Part shown: piece after piece, positions 1 through 8,316 of the stretch
Layout: every line of letters starts with the position of its first letter
Position numbering within the stretch: position 1 is the first letter of the stretch
Source: Candidatus Sumerlaeota bacterium
Lineage (GTDB): Bacteria; Sumerlaeota; Sumerlaeia; JAFGJS01
DNA: 64,000 bases
NCBI GenBank assembly: GCA_016928995.1
Contig: JAFGJS010000137.1
Coordinates: 31,760 to 95,759, forward strand
Direction of reading: 5' to 3'
Position numbers and translations under genes: made by a program
Notes under the pieces: model-generated
The model's input: only the letters and a program-made list of their open reading frames with translations
What the model was told of the DNA's origin: nothing
Database searches by the model: none

Positions 1-2
1 AT

Positions 3-2387
3 CAGCTTATCCCTGGTGAGTCCCAGCCGCCTGAAAAGCCAGTAGCCGTGGCGGAATCCAGCGATTCCGTGATCGTGGATACAGGCGTCATTCAGTGCCG
101 CATACCCAAGTCGGGATCGGCGCTGATCGAGTCGATCGAGCGCGGCGGCGCCGTAATCGCTCGCAATGGCCGATTGATCGCCCTGCGACAGGATCAGCCG
201 GAAGCGAGCGAGAATGGCGCCACTGAGCGCGAGCAATTCCTGGGGCGAATTGAAAAGGTCGCCGTGGAGCAAAGCGGTCCGGTGCGCGTGGTGGTGAAAA
301 TCGACGGCATGCACGTGGGGTTGAAATCGCAAAGGGAGTGGCTGCCTTTCTCCGTGCGGCTTTATCTGTATGCCGGTAACGACGCCTTGCGCATCATGCA
401 TTCGTTTATATACGACGGCGTGGCGGAGGAAGATTTCATCTGCGGATTGGGCGTGCGTTTCGATCTGCCGATGCGAAACGAACTGCATAACCGGCACGTC
501 CGTTTCGTCAGCGAAGACAAGGGCGTCTGGTTCGAGGCGGTGAGCGGCATGACCGGATTGCGCCGCGATCCGGGGCGTGATGTGCGCCAGGCGCAAGTGG
601 AAGGACGGGAGACGCCGCCGGTTGCGGAATGGGATAAACGCGCGAGTTCGCGCATCGGTTTGATTCCCGCGTGGAATGACTATAAATTGACTCAGCTCTC
701 CGCCGATGGCTGGGAGCTGCATAAGCGCACCAAACCCGGACATGCCTGGGTTCGTTCGACCGGCGGAACCCGCGCGGCAGGCGTGGCCTATCTGGGCGGA
801 CCGGACGGCGGACTGGCCATCGGGCAGCGTTATTTCTGGCAGCGGCATCCTGCGCAGATCGACATTCGCGGCGCCGCCACGGAAAATGCGGAGGCGACGC
901 TTTGGCTCTGGTCGCCGGAAGCGCCGGCGATGGATCTGCGGTTTTATCATGACGGCATGGGCATGGAAACGCACGCTGATGAGATCGAAGGGCTGGAGAT
1001 CACTTACGAGGATTACGAAAAAGGCTGGGGCGATCCGCAGGGCATTTCGCGGACCAATGAGATTTACCTTTGGGTCTTGCCGCATACGCCATCGAATGAC
1101 GAGTTGCTGGCGATCACGGCAGCCGTGCAAACGCCGCCAATGCTTGTCTGCCCTCCGCAACAATATCTCGCCGCCGAGGTTTTCGGCGGTTTATGGGATC
1201 TGCCGGACCGGTCCACGCCGGGCAAGGCGCGGATCGAAGACCAGCTCGATTTTCTGTTCAGCGTGTATCAGCAACAGATTGAGGAAGAGCGTTGGTATGG
1301 ATTCTGGGATCACGGCGACGTGATGCACACCTACGACGACGACCGGCAGGTGTGGCGTTATGATGTCGGCGGTTACGCCTGGGATAACTCGGAACTCTCA
1401 ACGGATTTATGGCTGTGGTACAGTTTCCTGCGCACTGGACGCGCGGACATCTTTCGCGTGGCCGAGGCGATGACGCGCCACACCGGCGAGGTGGATGTTT
1501 ATCATCTTGGCCGTTTCAAAGGCTTAGGCACACGGCATAACGTGCAACACTGGGGGTGTAGTTCCAAACAGCCGCGCATCAGCACCGCGGCCAACCGCCG
1601 GTTCTTATACTACATGACCGCGGATGAGCGGATCGGCGATTTGATGCGCGAATTGCTCGGTTCGGATCAGCGCCTGCGCGATGTGGACGTGACGCGCAAG
1701 GTGCGCAATGACGGCGATCGGCCTTATCCTTATCCGGTGTGCATGGGCTTCGGTACGGATTGGGATTCGCTCGCGGCCGCCTGGCTGACCGAATGGGAGC
1801 GGACGCAAAACACGGAATATCGCGACCGGCTGCTCAATGGAATGCGCGACATTGGCGCGATGCCATACGGCTGGTTGAGCGGCGAGGCCGGATACGATCC
1901 AGCGAGCGGGAGATTCGTCGAAAAGCCGGACAGGATCCAAATTTCGCATTTGAACGCCGTGTTCGGGGCGGTGGCGATCAATGCGGAACTGCTGCAATTG
2001 CTGGACGCGCCGGAATACGAAAAAACGTGGCTGCAATATTGCGAGCTTTACAACGCGCCGCCGGAAGTCCAGGAGAAGGCGCTCGGGCGGAGTTTGGGAT
2101 TTCTGAATCTGAAAGAGGCGCACTCGCGCTTGACTGCCTATGCGGCGTGGAAGGCGAACGATGCGGAATTGGCCCGCCGGGCCTGGGTCGAGTTTTATGG
2201 CGGTCAAAGCGGGCTGGGATCGCATGATAATTTTACCATGCAGAAAGACGGCTTCGGCCAATTGATCCTGAATCGTAATCGTGAGCAGGGCGGCTTCCAT
2301 ATCTCGACGAATGCAGTGGCTCAGTGGGGGCTGACCGCGATTCAGAATCTCAAATTGATCGGCGATTTTATACCGGAAGAAAGCTAA
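3..2387 (+). CDS. PcRGLX/YetA-like exo-rhamnogalacturonan lyase family protein (5' partial)
   Basis: The reading frame is open from the left window edge, so the gene starts outside the window. A GTG at 48 could be read as a start, but the residues before it (LIPGESQPPEKPVAV) continue the family-like lead-in to the beta-sandwich segment VIVDTGVIQCRIPKSG. The family (PcRGLX, YetA) is linked to breakdown of the rhamnogalacturonan I backbone of pectin. A beta-sandwich comes first, then a central catalytic region rich in Trp, Tyr, His and Asp (GFWDHGDVMHTYDDDRQVWRYD at about 1300-1365), then a helical C-terminal part. A DUF1961/YesU-like gene follows after 4 bp and a LacI regulator after that, an arrangement that recalls the Bacillus yes/yet pectin genes. 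Family assignment is fairly secure from overall pattern; substrate is inferred. Confidence 0.72.
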   Translation, partial: QLIPGESQPPEKPVAVAESSDSVIVDTGVIQCRIPKSGSALIESIERGGAVIARNGRLIALRQDQPEASENGATEREQFLGRIEKVAVEQSGPVRVVVKIDGMHVGLKSQREWLPFSVRLYLYAGNDALRIMHSFIYDGVAEEDFICGLGVRFDLPMRNELHNRHVRFVSEDKGVWFEAVSGMTGLRRDPGRDVRQAQVEGRETPPVAEWDKRASSRIGLIPAWNDYKLTQLSADGWELHKRTKPGHAWVRSTGGTRAAGVAYLGGPDGGLAIGQRYFWQRHPAQIDIRGAATENAEATLWLWSPEAPAMDLRFYHDGMGMETHADEIEGLEITYEDYEKGWGDPQGISRTNEIYLWVLPHTPSNDELLAITAAVQTPPMLVCPPQQYLAAEVFGGLWDLPDRSTPGKARIEDQLDFLFSVYQQQIEEERWYGFWDHGDVMHTYDDDRQVWRYDVGGYAWDNSELSTDLWLWYSFLRTGRADIFRVAEAMTRHTGEVDVYHLGRFKGLGTRHNVQHWGCSSKQPRISTAANRRFLYYMTADERIGDLMRELLGSDQRLRDVDVTRKVRNDGDRPYPYPVCMGFGTDWDSLAAAWLTEWERTQNTEYRDRLLNGMRDIGAMPYGWLSGEAGYDPASGRFVEKPDRIQISHLNAVFGAVAINAELLQLLDAPEYEKTWLQYCELYNAPPEVQEKALGRSLGFLNLKEAHSRLTAYAAWKANDAELARRAWVEFYGGQSGLGSHDNFTMQKDGFGQLILNRNREQGGFHISTNAVAQWGLTAIQNLKLIGDFIPEES

Positions 2388-2391
2388 TGAA

Positions 2392-3339
2392 ATGCCGAAC
2401 CACATTGAATTGACATCCCGGATGCGATTAGGTAGGAACGATTCTCATGGCGCGGCGTTTTTGCCGTTGATTTGCGTGTTTTGCATTAGTTCCATTTCCG
2501 CGCAATGCCAGGTTGCCGCTGAGCAAGCAGTATCCACCAAGACGCTGATTCAACAGGCCGATGCTGTACAACCAGGGGAGAAGGCTGCGATGACATCGCC
2601 ATCCATGGATGAAATCAAAGAAGAATTCGAGACGCTTGAACAGGCGGGCTGGCGCGATGTTTTTGATGATCCGTTCACGACAGACTGGCGCGATCAGTGG
2701 TTTCTCGATGGCGAGAAGGCCGTGATCACGCAGGACGAGAACGGCATGGATTTCCAAGCCGGGCCGGATTATGGCGATGACAGCTGTCATGCCGTGCTGT
2801 GGACCAAGGAGTTGTTCGAGGGCGACCTGAAAATCGAGTATGAATACACGAAGTTGGACGATCAATTCCGTTGCGTGACGATCATTTACATCCAGGCCAC
2901 GGGCAGCGGAACGGAGCCCTACGTGAAAGACATCGCCGAGTGGAGCGAGTTGCGCCGCGTTCCGGCGATGCGCGAGTATTTCAATCACATGCATACGTAT
3001 CACCTCAGTTACGCCGCGTGGGATCATTTTGAGACCGAGCCTGAGCACGATTATATCCGCGCACGGCGCTATATGCCTGAGGCAAACGGGCTGCAAGGGA
3101 CGGACCTGGAGCCGGCCAGTTTCAGCACCGGCTTGTTTAAGCAGGACGTTCCGCATCAGATCACGATCATTAAAAAAGGCCCGCAGCTTTACCTTCGCAT
3201 CAAAACTTCGGACCAGGAAAAGTATTGCCATTGGTCCGCCGAGGATTTTCCGCCAGTCACCGAGGGGCGGATCGGTTTGCGGCATATGTTCACGCGCTCT
3301 GCGCGCTATAAAAATTTCCGTGTTTCGGTCGCTGAATAA
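2392..3339 (+). CDS. Secreted DUF1961 (YesU-like) protein
   Basis: This 315-residue protein has an N-terminal hydrophobic export segment (about residues 20-40, AAFLPLICVFCISSISAQC), so it is probably secreted or periplasmic. The mature part resembles the concanavalin-like fold of Bacillus YesU (DUF1961). Shared landmarks are the HLSY segment at about residue 203, an R-Y-P segment near 225, and the closing GRIGLRHMFTRSARYKNFRV. YesU lies in the rhamnogalacturonan utilisation locus, and here the gene follows a rhamnogalacturonan-lyase-like gene by 4 bp, so the two are probably co-transcribed. An in-frame ATG at 2422 is an alternative start with a more typical signal peptide. Enzymatic activity of the family is not established to my knowledge; binding or trimming of pectin fragments is inference. 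Confidence 0.68.
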   Translation: MPNHIELTSRMRLGRNDSHGAAFLPLICVFCISSISAQCQVAAEQAVSTKTLIQQADAVQPGEKAAMTSPSMDEIKEEFETLEQAGWRDVFDDPFTTDWRDQWFLDGEKAVITQDENGMDFQAGPDYGDDSCHAVLWTKELFEGDLKIEYEYTKLDDQFRCVTIIYIQATGSGTEPYVKDIAEWSELRRVPAMREYFNHMHTYHLSYAAWDHFETEPEHDYIRARRYMPEANGLQGTDLEPASFSTGLFKQDVPHQITIIKKGPQLYLRIKTSDQEKYCHWSAEDFPPVTEGRIGLRHMFTRSARYKNFRVSVAE

Positions 3340-3359
3340 CCGGAGAAATGGGGAGATAA

Positions 3360-4412
3360 GTGTCGATCATCGAAATCGCCAAAAAAGCCGGAGTTTCATA
3401 CGCGACGGTATCGCGCGTGATCAACGGCCGCTCCGGCGTTTCCAAGGAAACGCTGGCCAAAGTCAATCGGGTGCTGAATGACATCGGCTACACCCCTCCG
3501 CCTCGAGGACGGCGGCGCGGACCGTCGATCATGAATCCGCAAGGCATCCAGTACGGCGCCCTTGCGCTCCTTTGGACCTGCTCGCGCGCCGAGGCCATGT
3601 GCCCGGTGGCCAGTTCGCTGCTGCACGGCGCCAACGCGGCCGCGGTCAAGGAAGGCCTGAACCTGGTCGTCGATTGCATTTCCGAGACCGGGCTCTTTCC
3701 GCAGCTGGTCGAGGCGGGAAAAGTGGACGGCGTGCTGATCGTCGGGCCGGAGCCGTCCGCCGATCTGGCTGAGAAATTACGGCGCATGAACTGCGTCTGG
3801 CTGCTCTCGCGCGGCGCCACGTCATGGGGCGACCGCATCGAGTCCGATCACACCGCCACGGGGCGGATCGCGTTTGAGATTCTGCGCCGTCGCGGTCATC
3901 GGCGGCTGGCTTGCATTTACAACACCAGCGAACTGGCGCCGCCGGCCTTTAAGGAGCGCTCGGACAACTTCGTCGCCGCCGCGCGGCAAGCCGGTATGAC
4001 CGCGCATGTGATCGAGCATGCGGAATCCAGCCAAACCAATGGCATTTACGACAATGAATTCGATGATCAAGTGCTGAAAGAGCTGATCGAACGATTGATC
4101 GCGATTGACGAACGCCCTACGGGCATCTTCGTCGCCAGCGACATCATGGTGCCGCTGCATCATGAAATGATCCGGCGCCAGTTGCGTCCCGGCCGGGATT
4201 TTGAACTGGTTTGCTGCAACGTGGAAAACCTGAGATCGGTCGGCGTGCAGCCCTCGCCGCTGGTCATCAGCATCCAGCCGGAGCTGATTGGCCGGCTGGC
4301 GGTCGATCGCATCCTCTGGCGCGCGCAAAATCCGCAGGCTCGCGGCATCATCCGCACCCTGGTGCATCCCGTGCTGATGAACCCCGATGAGCCGTCGTTG
4401 TTTGAAGGATAG
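3360..4412 (+). CDS. LacI-family transcriptional regulator
   Basis: The protein begins with a classic LacI helix-turn-helix (residues 1-24, IIEIAKKAGVSYATVSRVING) and hinge helix (SKETLAKVNRVLNDIGYTP). A periplasmic-binding-protein-like effector domain follows from about residue 60 to 345, including the FVASDIM segment typical of family members. The start is a GTG placed just after a purine-rich GGAGATAA stretch that can serve as ribosome binding site. Total length, 350 residues, is usual. It lies 20 bp downstream of the YesU-like gene on the same strand, so it most likely controls the pectin genes in response to a sugar derived from rhamnogalacturonan. The ligand is an inference from context; no operator was recognised. 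Confidence 0.9.
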   Translation: MSIIEIAKKAGVSYATVSRVINGRSGVSKETLAKVNRVLNDIGYTPPPRGRRRGPSIMNPQGIQYGALALLWTCSRAEAMCPVASSLLHGANAAAVKEGLNLVVDCISETGLFPQLVEAGKVDGVLIVGPEPSADLAEKLRRMNCVWLLSRGATSWGDRIESDHTATGRIAFEILRRRGHRRLACIYNTSELAPPAFKERSDNFVAAARQAGMTAHVIEHAESSQTNGIYDNEFDDQVLKELIERLIAIDERPTGIFVASDIMVPLHHEMIRRQLRPGRDFELVCCNVENLRSVGVQPSPLVISIQPELIGRLAVDRILWRAQNPQARGIIRTLVHPVLMNPDEPSLFEG

Positions 4413-4436
4413 GGAGTAAAACATCATAAATAATGG

Positions 4437-4700
4437 TTATTTCGCATCAGGTACATCCATCAGTTCATCATTAGATTCTTTAAGTTCGGCCTGACCGTTT
4501 TTAATCTTGTAACGAACGTGCAAGTACCAAGGAAGACCTACGATCCATATCAGTGCAATCGCTATGAACAATACAACTGGACCGTATGGGAGGCCCGATT
4601 TATACATTCTTAAGTTGATTTTTTTCGAATCAAACGCCGCCCATAAGGCGCTGCTAAAGATTACAAACCATGTAAGATCAAATCCCAAAACAATTGACAT
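4437..4700 (-). CDS. Small two-helix membrane protein
   Basis: The 87-residue product has two hydrophobic helices, at about residues 3-22 and 40-61, separated by the basic loop FDSKKINLRMYKSGLPYGP, and a charged tail. The pattern (a D-x-KKI loop, then GP and a Trp-rich second helix ending PWYLHVRYKIKNG) matches a widespread class of short inner-membrane proteins that also occur as C-terminal modules of larger proteins. The gene is more AT-rich than its neighbours, which may indicate transfer. It lies tail to tail with the LacI gene. No clear Shine-Dalgarno was found. Function unknown. Confidence 0.6.
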   Translation of the reverse strand: MSIVLGFDLTWFVIFSSALWAAFDSKKINLRMYKSGLPYGPVVLFIAIALIWIVGLPWYLHVRYKIKNGQAELKESNDELMDVPDAK

Positions 4701-4853
4701 TGCAGAGCTGATAAAAAATGGTCATCACGCAAAAAGATAGACCCAAATACCACTTCATCTGCTTTCCTCCGCGATAAGAACTGGGTATTAATCCTGATTT
4801 TCTATCCTATGTTTCCTAACAGATGCATGTAAAGCCAATTGCTATGTTTCTTC

Positions 4854-5054
4854 CTATCGTGTGCGCCAGAAGCTGGGGGCGAAGAGGACGATGATGCTGA
4901 AGAGTTCGAGGCGGCCGGCGGTCATCAGCAGCGATAGCCAGAGTTTAGAGAAGCCGTCGAAAAAGCCGTAATGGCTGTCGGCGTTCACCAGGCCGAGTCC
5001 GGGGCTGGTGACAATGCGCTCCTCGCCAGCTTCGCCGTCAGACAACGACGTCAT
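4854..5054 (-). pseudogene. Remnant of a TrkH-type potassium transporter C-terminus
   Basis: The 66-codon frame encodes only the last transmembrane segment of a TrkH protein: SPGLGLV, then FFDGFSKLWLSLLMTAGRLELFSIIVLFAPSFW. This lines up residue for residue with the C-terminus of the intact TrkH at 6823-8316 (GPGLARV ... FFDPFSKLLLTLVMISGRLELYSVLVMLNPEFWRNR). The homology begins immediately after the stop codon of the KtrB-like gene, in another frame and overlapping it by 17 bp. The KtrB-like protein already carries its own C-terminal segment, so this is not its broken end. The likeliest origin is a tandem trkH gene mostly removed by deletion; expression as a small peptide cannot be excluded. 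Confidence 0.7.
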
Positions 5055-6363
5055 TATCCTCGGCGGCGCTGGCTTTGGGATTGCGGAGGAACAGCGCGAT
5101 GCCCATGGTCATCGGTCCCAAGCGCCCGGCAAACATGAGCACGATAATCACAATTTTACCCAGATCGGTCAGCGAACTCGTGAGTCCCATGCTGAGTCCG
5201 ACAGTTCCCAGCGCGGAGACCGCCTCGAATAGCATGTCTTGGAAAGAGGCGTCCTCGGTCAACGCCAGCAGGTAAAAACCTGTCAGCAAAAAGAACACAT
5301 AAAAGCCAAGGTTGGCGAACGCAGCCCGCACGCGCTCGTCGGGAATCGGTTTGCGATGAAAGGTGATTCGCTTGCGGCCGCGCAGGTTGCTCATGATCGT
5401 CGCGTACACGATGGAAAGTGTGGTGGTCTTCACGCCGCCGCCGGTGCCCGAAGGGGACGCGCCGATGACCATCATCACGATCAGCAGGAGCGCCGAGGCG
5501 TGCGAAACCGCGTCGATGGGAATGGTGTTGAACCCGACCGTGGTGGAGGCCGTCATCGCCTGGAATATCGCTGCCAGCAGCCGCGTATCCCTCGGCAAGG
5601 CTTGAATCGACGGTTCGCCAATGAACAACAAGAATGAGCCGATTGCGCCGATTGCAAGGGTGGAGCGCACGATGATCCTGCTGGTCAGCGTCACTTCTTC
5701 GATTTCCCCTCGAATCTTGCGCCAGTAATCCATGCAAACGATGAAACCGATCCCGCCGGTATAGCTGATCAAGGCAAGGACGATGGTCAACCAAGGATCG
5801 TGCATCATTGATATGAAACTGCCATTGTACAAACTGAAGCCCGCCGTGCAAAACGCGGAGATGCTATGGAAAATCGCGCTCCACAGCGGATCGGCGACGC
5901 CATGCTTGCGGAAAATGAAGTACAACGCCACGGCGCCCAGAGTTTCCGCCACAGCGGTGAATGCAATCACGCCGCGCAAAAAGCGATCGAGTTGGAACGA
6001 TTGCGGCAGGGCGAAGACGACCTTCGCAATCTCGGCGCGATGATCGTCCAGCTGTTCGTGGCGGAACAGGAAAAAGCAGGACGTGATCGTCATGTATCCC
6101 ATTCCGCCCATTTGAATGAGCAGCAACACCACCAATTGTCCCCAAAACGTGTAGTCGTCGCTGACCGATATAGTGACGAGTCCCGTGGTCGAGAGAGCGG
6201 ATGCGGCAGTGAACAGATGATCCAGCGCGCTGGACGAAGTCGCGCGGCTGAACGGCAGCAACAGCAGCAGCCAACCCACAAAAATATAGAGGATGTATCC
6301 CCACAGCACCGCCTTCAACGGATGCGCACGTTTCAATGCGTTCCAAACACCGGTATTTTTCAT
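5038..6363 (-). CDS. TrkH/KtrB-family potassium transporter membrane subunit
   Basis: A polytopic channel-like protein of about 441 residues mediating K+ (or Na+-coupled K+) entry across the inner membrane. It has the repeated M1-P-M2 organisation of the family. Visible filter segments include AASALSTTGLVT, HSISAFCTAGFSLY, TASTTVGFNT and SALGTVGLS; a GTGGGVKTTT loop and the final RLGPMT helix also fit KtrB. The start at 6363 (MKNTGVWNALKRAHPLKAVLWGY) is chosen because GAAAGG sits 6 nt upstream; an upstream ATG at 6411 adds an unlikely tail. It shares its region with a second transporter (TrkH) and one TrkA gating subunit. Its KtrA-type partner is not next to it, so it may share the TrkA encoded at 8313-9710. 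Confidence 0.88.
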   Translation of the reverse strand: MKNTGVWNALKRAHPLKAVLWGYILYIFVGWLLLLLPFSRATSSSALDHLFTAASALSTTGLVTISVSDDYTFWGQLVVLLLIQMGGMGYMTITSCFFLFRHEQLDDHRAEIAKVVFALPQSFQLDRFLRGVIAFTAVAETLGAVALYFIFRKHGVADPLWSAIFHSISAFCTAGFSLYNGSFISMMHDPWLTIVLALISYTGGIGFIVCMDYWRKIRGEIEEVTLTSRIIVRSTLAIGAIGSFLLFIGEPSIQALPRDTRLLAAIFQAMTASTTVGFNTIPIDAVSHASALLLIVMMVIGASPSGTGGGVKTTTLSIVYATIMSNLRGRKRITFHRKPIPDERVRAAFANLGFYVFFLLTGFYLLALTEDASFQDMLFEAVSALGTVGLSMGLTSSLTDLGKIVIIVLMFAGRLGPMTMGIALFLRNPKASAAEDNDVVV

Positions 6364-6822
6364 GGACATCCTTTCAACTCGCAGGCACAAGGAACGGATG
6401 TTGCGCACCATGCGTCTTTTGGAGTGCAGCGAAACGATTCAGCGAATCGTTTCGCAATGCGGTTGTCGGTTTGATCTCATGCCTGCGCCTTGTATGGCAA
6501 TGGGGAATTCTCGACATCCCGGTTTGCGCACGAATGTTACGCAGGCTTGCCTCCATGCCAGTGGCGTCCGGGTTCCAACTTTTTCACTATTGCAATCCGG
6601 CCGCGGGGCAAGCCCCGCTCGAAAAGGCGGCGGCATGGCCGCCGCGCTCCAAGGCGACAGGCGTGCGTAACATCCACTTGCATCCCTAATTCTTTTACCC
6701 ATGTAAGGGCGCGGATCGATCCATGCAACCCAAATTTTCACGCTGACAGTGGGCGCAACTCTTTTCATCTACCGTGTGACGCCGTTCAATCAGCACCGCG
6801 ATTATCAAGATGCGCCCGGCAA
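6364..6822. other. Non-coding gap with a dispersed GC-rich repeat
   Basis: About 460 bp separate the two potassium transporter genes. Short frames here read through a palindromic repeat and lack family features, so I call no gene. The segment contains the double hairpin at 6603-6645 and otherwise unremarkable sequence. Confidence 0.6.
6603..6645. repeat. Double-hairpin GC-rich dispersed repeat
   Basis: Two perfect stem-loops stand side by side: GCGGGGC(AA)GCCCCGC at 6603-6618 and GCGGCGGC(ATG)GCCGCCGC at 6627-6645, joined by TCGAAAAG. The arrangement is that of a REP-like dispersed palindromic unit common in genomes of this type. It is not followed by a T-run, so it does not look like an intrinsic terminator. 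Confidence 0.65.
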
Positions 6823-8316
6823 CTAACGGTTGCGCCAGAACTCAGGATTGAGCATCACCAGCACGCTGTAAAGTTCCAACCGTCCTGAGATCATCACCAG
6901 CGTGAGCAGCAGTTTGCTGAAAGGATCAAAGAAATAATAATTCTGCACGGCGCCAACACGCGCGAGTCCGGGGCCGACGTTTGAGATGTTGGCGAGCACT
7001 GCGGAAGTTGACGTGGCGATGTCATAGCCGCGCAACGCCAAGGCCAGCGACGCGCCCATGACGACCAGTAGAAACAGCAAAGTGAACATCAGCACGTTGT
7101 TGCGCAGATCATCGTTGATTGTCACTCCGTTAAATCGAACTTTGCGCACAATCCGAGGCTGAACCATATGCCGCAGGTGATCGGCAAGAATTTTGAATAA
7201 AATTGCGGCGCGCACAACTTTGATCCCGCCCGCCGTGCTGCCGGCGCAGCCGCCCATGATCATCAAGAGCACGAGCCAGTAGCGGCAAAAATCCGGCCAG
7301 CGGTCGAAATCCGCAGTGACGAAGCCCGTGCAGGTGCTGATCGCGCAGACTTGAAACAGCGAGGCGCGGAAGGAGGCAAACAGCCCGCCTTCCAGACCGC
7401 TGTTGTAGACCAGAATCGTGAACACGAACACGCTGACCAGAAACAGGCCGGTGAAGCATTGCCATTCGCTGTCGGCGAAAACCTTGCGCCAATCCCGCTG
7501 GCGCAGCAGGATGAAGTGCAGGGAGAAACTCACCCCGCAAAGGTACATGAAAGCCACGATGGTCCACTCGATCCCCAGGCCGTTATAGCCCGGCGTCTGG
7601 AGATAATAGGCCACGCTGGCGTTCTTCGTGCTGAAGCCGCCGGTGGAAAGCGTGGCGCAGGTGTGGCAGAAGGCGTCGAAGAAGTCCATGCCGAACGTTA
7701 TCAGCAGAATGGTTTCGGCGACGGTGAACAACAGGTAAATATAGAGCAGGATCATGGCGGAGTCTTGGATGCGCGGCTTGAGTCCATCCTTCACCGGCCC
7801 TCCAACTTCGCTGCGAAAGAGCTGCTTGGCGATGGCGCCGACTTGCGGCAGAACGGCGACAAAAAGCACAACGATGCCGAGTCCGCCAAGCCAGTGTGTC
7901 AGGCTGCGCCAGAGCAGAATGGCGCGGGGATATTTCTCGATGTCTGTGAGAATGGTCGAGCCCGTGGTGGTGAAGCCTGAAGCGGATTCGTAAAGGCAGT
8001 TGATCAGTTCGCTGAACTCAGCGTCCGGATGCCGCAGACCGAAAAAAACATAGGGCAAGGCGCCCGTAAAGGTGGCCAAAAACCACCCCAGTCCGACGAC
8101 GGTCATGGCTTCCCGGCGGTAGAGTTCTTGGGGCGCGCCGCGAAACGTCCAAGCGCCGGCGCCGCCCAACGCAAGGGTCAGCGTCATGGACAGCGCGAAA
8201 CTGCACAACGCCTCCATCTCGCCATACCACCAGCCGCAAGCCAGCGCAGGCAATTGGCACAGCCCGAGAATCAGCAGCAATAGGCTCAGCAATTTGCCGA
8301 TAATCCGGTGATTCAT
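6823..8316 (-). CDS. trkH: TrkH potassium uptake protein
   Basis: The 497-residue polytopic protein is the ion-conducting subunit of the Trk system. Selectivity-filter segments are visible as ESASGFTTTGSTIL, CATLSTGGFSTKN, ISTCTGFVT and LANISNVGPGL, and the conserved loop GGCAGSTAGGIKVVR is present. The C-terminus ends RLELYSVLVMLNPEFWR, as usual for TrkH. The gene starts inside the stop codon of trkA (ATGA overlap at 8313-8316), so the two are translationally coupled and probably form one complex in the inner membrane. Confidence 0.94.
   Translation of the reverse strand: MNHRIIGKLLSLLLLILGLCQLPALACGWWYGEMEALCSFALSMTLTLALGGAGAWTFRGAPQELYRREAMTVVGLGWFLATFTGALPYVFFGLRHPDAEFSELINCLYESASGFTTTGSTILTDIEKYPRAILLWRSLTHWLGGLGIVVLFVAVLPQVGAIAKQLFRSEVGGPVKDGLKPRIQDSAMILLYIYLLFTVAETILLITFGMDFFDAFCHTCATLSTGGFSTKNASVAYYLQTPGYNGLGIEWTIVAFMYLCGVSFSLHFILLRQRDWRKVFADSEWQCFTGLFLVSVFVFTILVYNSGLEGGLFASFRASLFQVCAISTCTGFVTADFDRWPDFCRYWLVLLMIMGGCAGSTAGGIKVVRAAILFKILADHLRHMVQPRIVRKVRFNGVTINDDLRNNVLMFTLLFLLVVMGASLALALRGYDIATSTSAVLANISNVGPGLARVGAVQNYYFFDPFSKLLLTLVMISGRLELYSVLVMLNPEFWRNR

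Noticed and set aside
1605..2405. Long antisense frame over the rhamnogalacturonan lyase gene
   Set aside because: GC-rich shadow of the real gene; His/Arg/Gln-rich with no family features.
4854..6363. Reading the KtrB-like gene and the following TrkH fragment as one frameshifted gene
   Set aside because: KtrB is complete with its own C-terminal helix; the fragment duplicates that position and matches the other TrkH instead.
6490..6888. Short frames across the gap between the two potassium transporter genes
   Set aside because: They read through palindromic repeat DNA, differ on both strands and show no conserved pattern.
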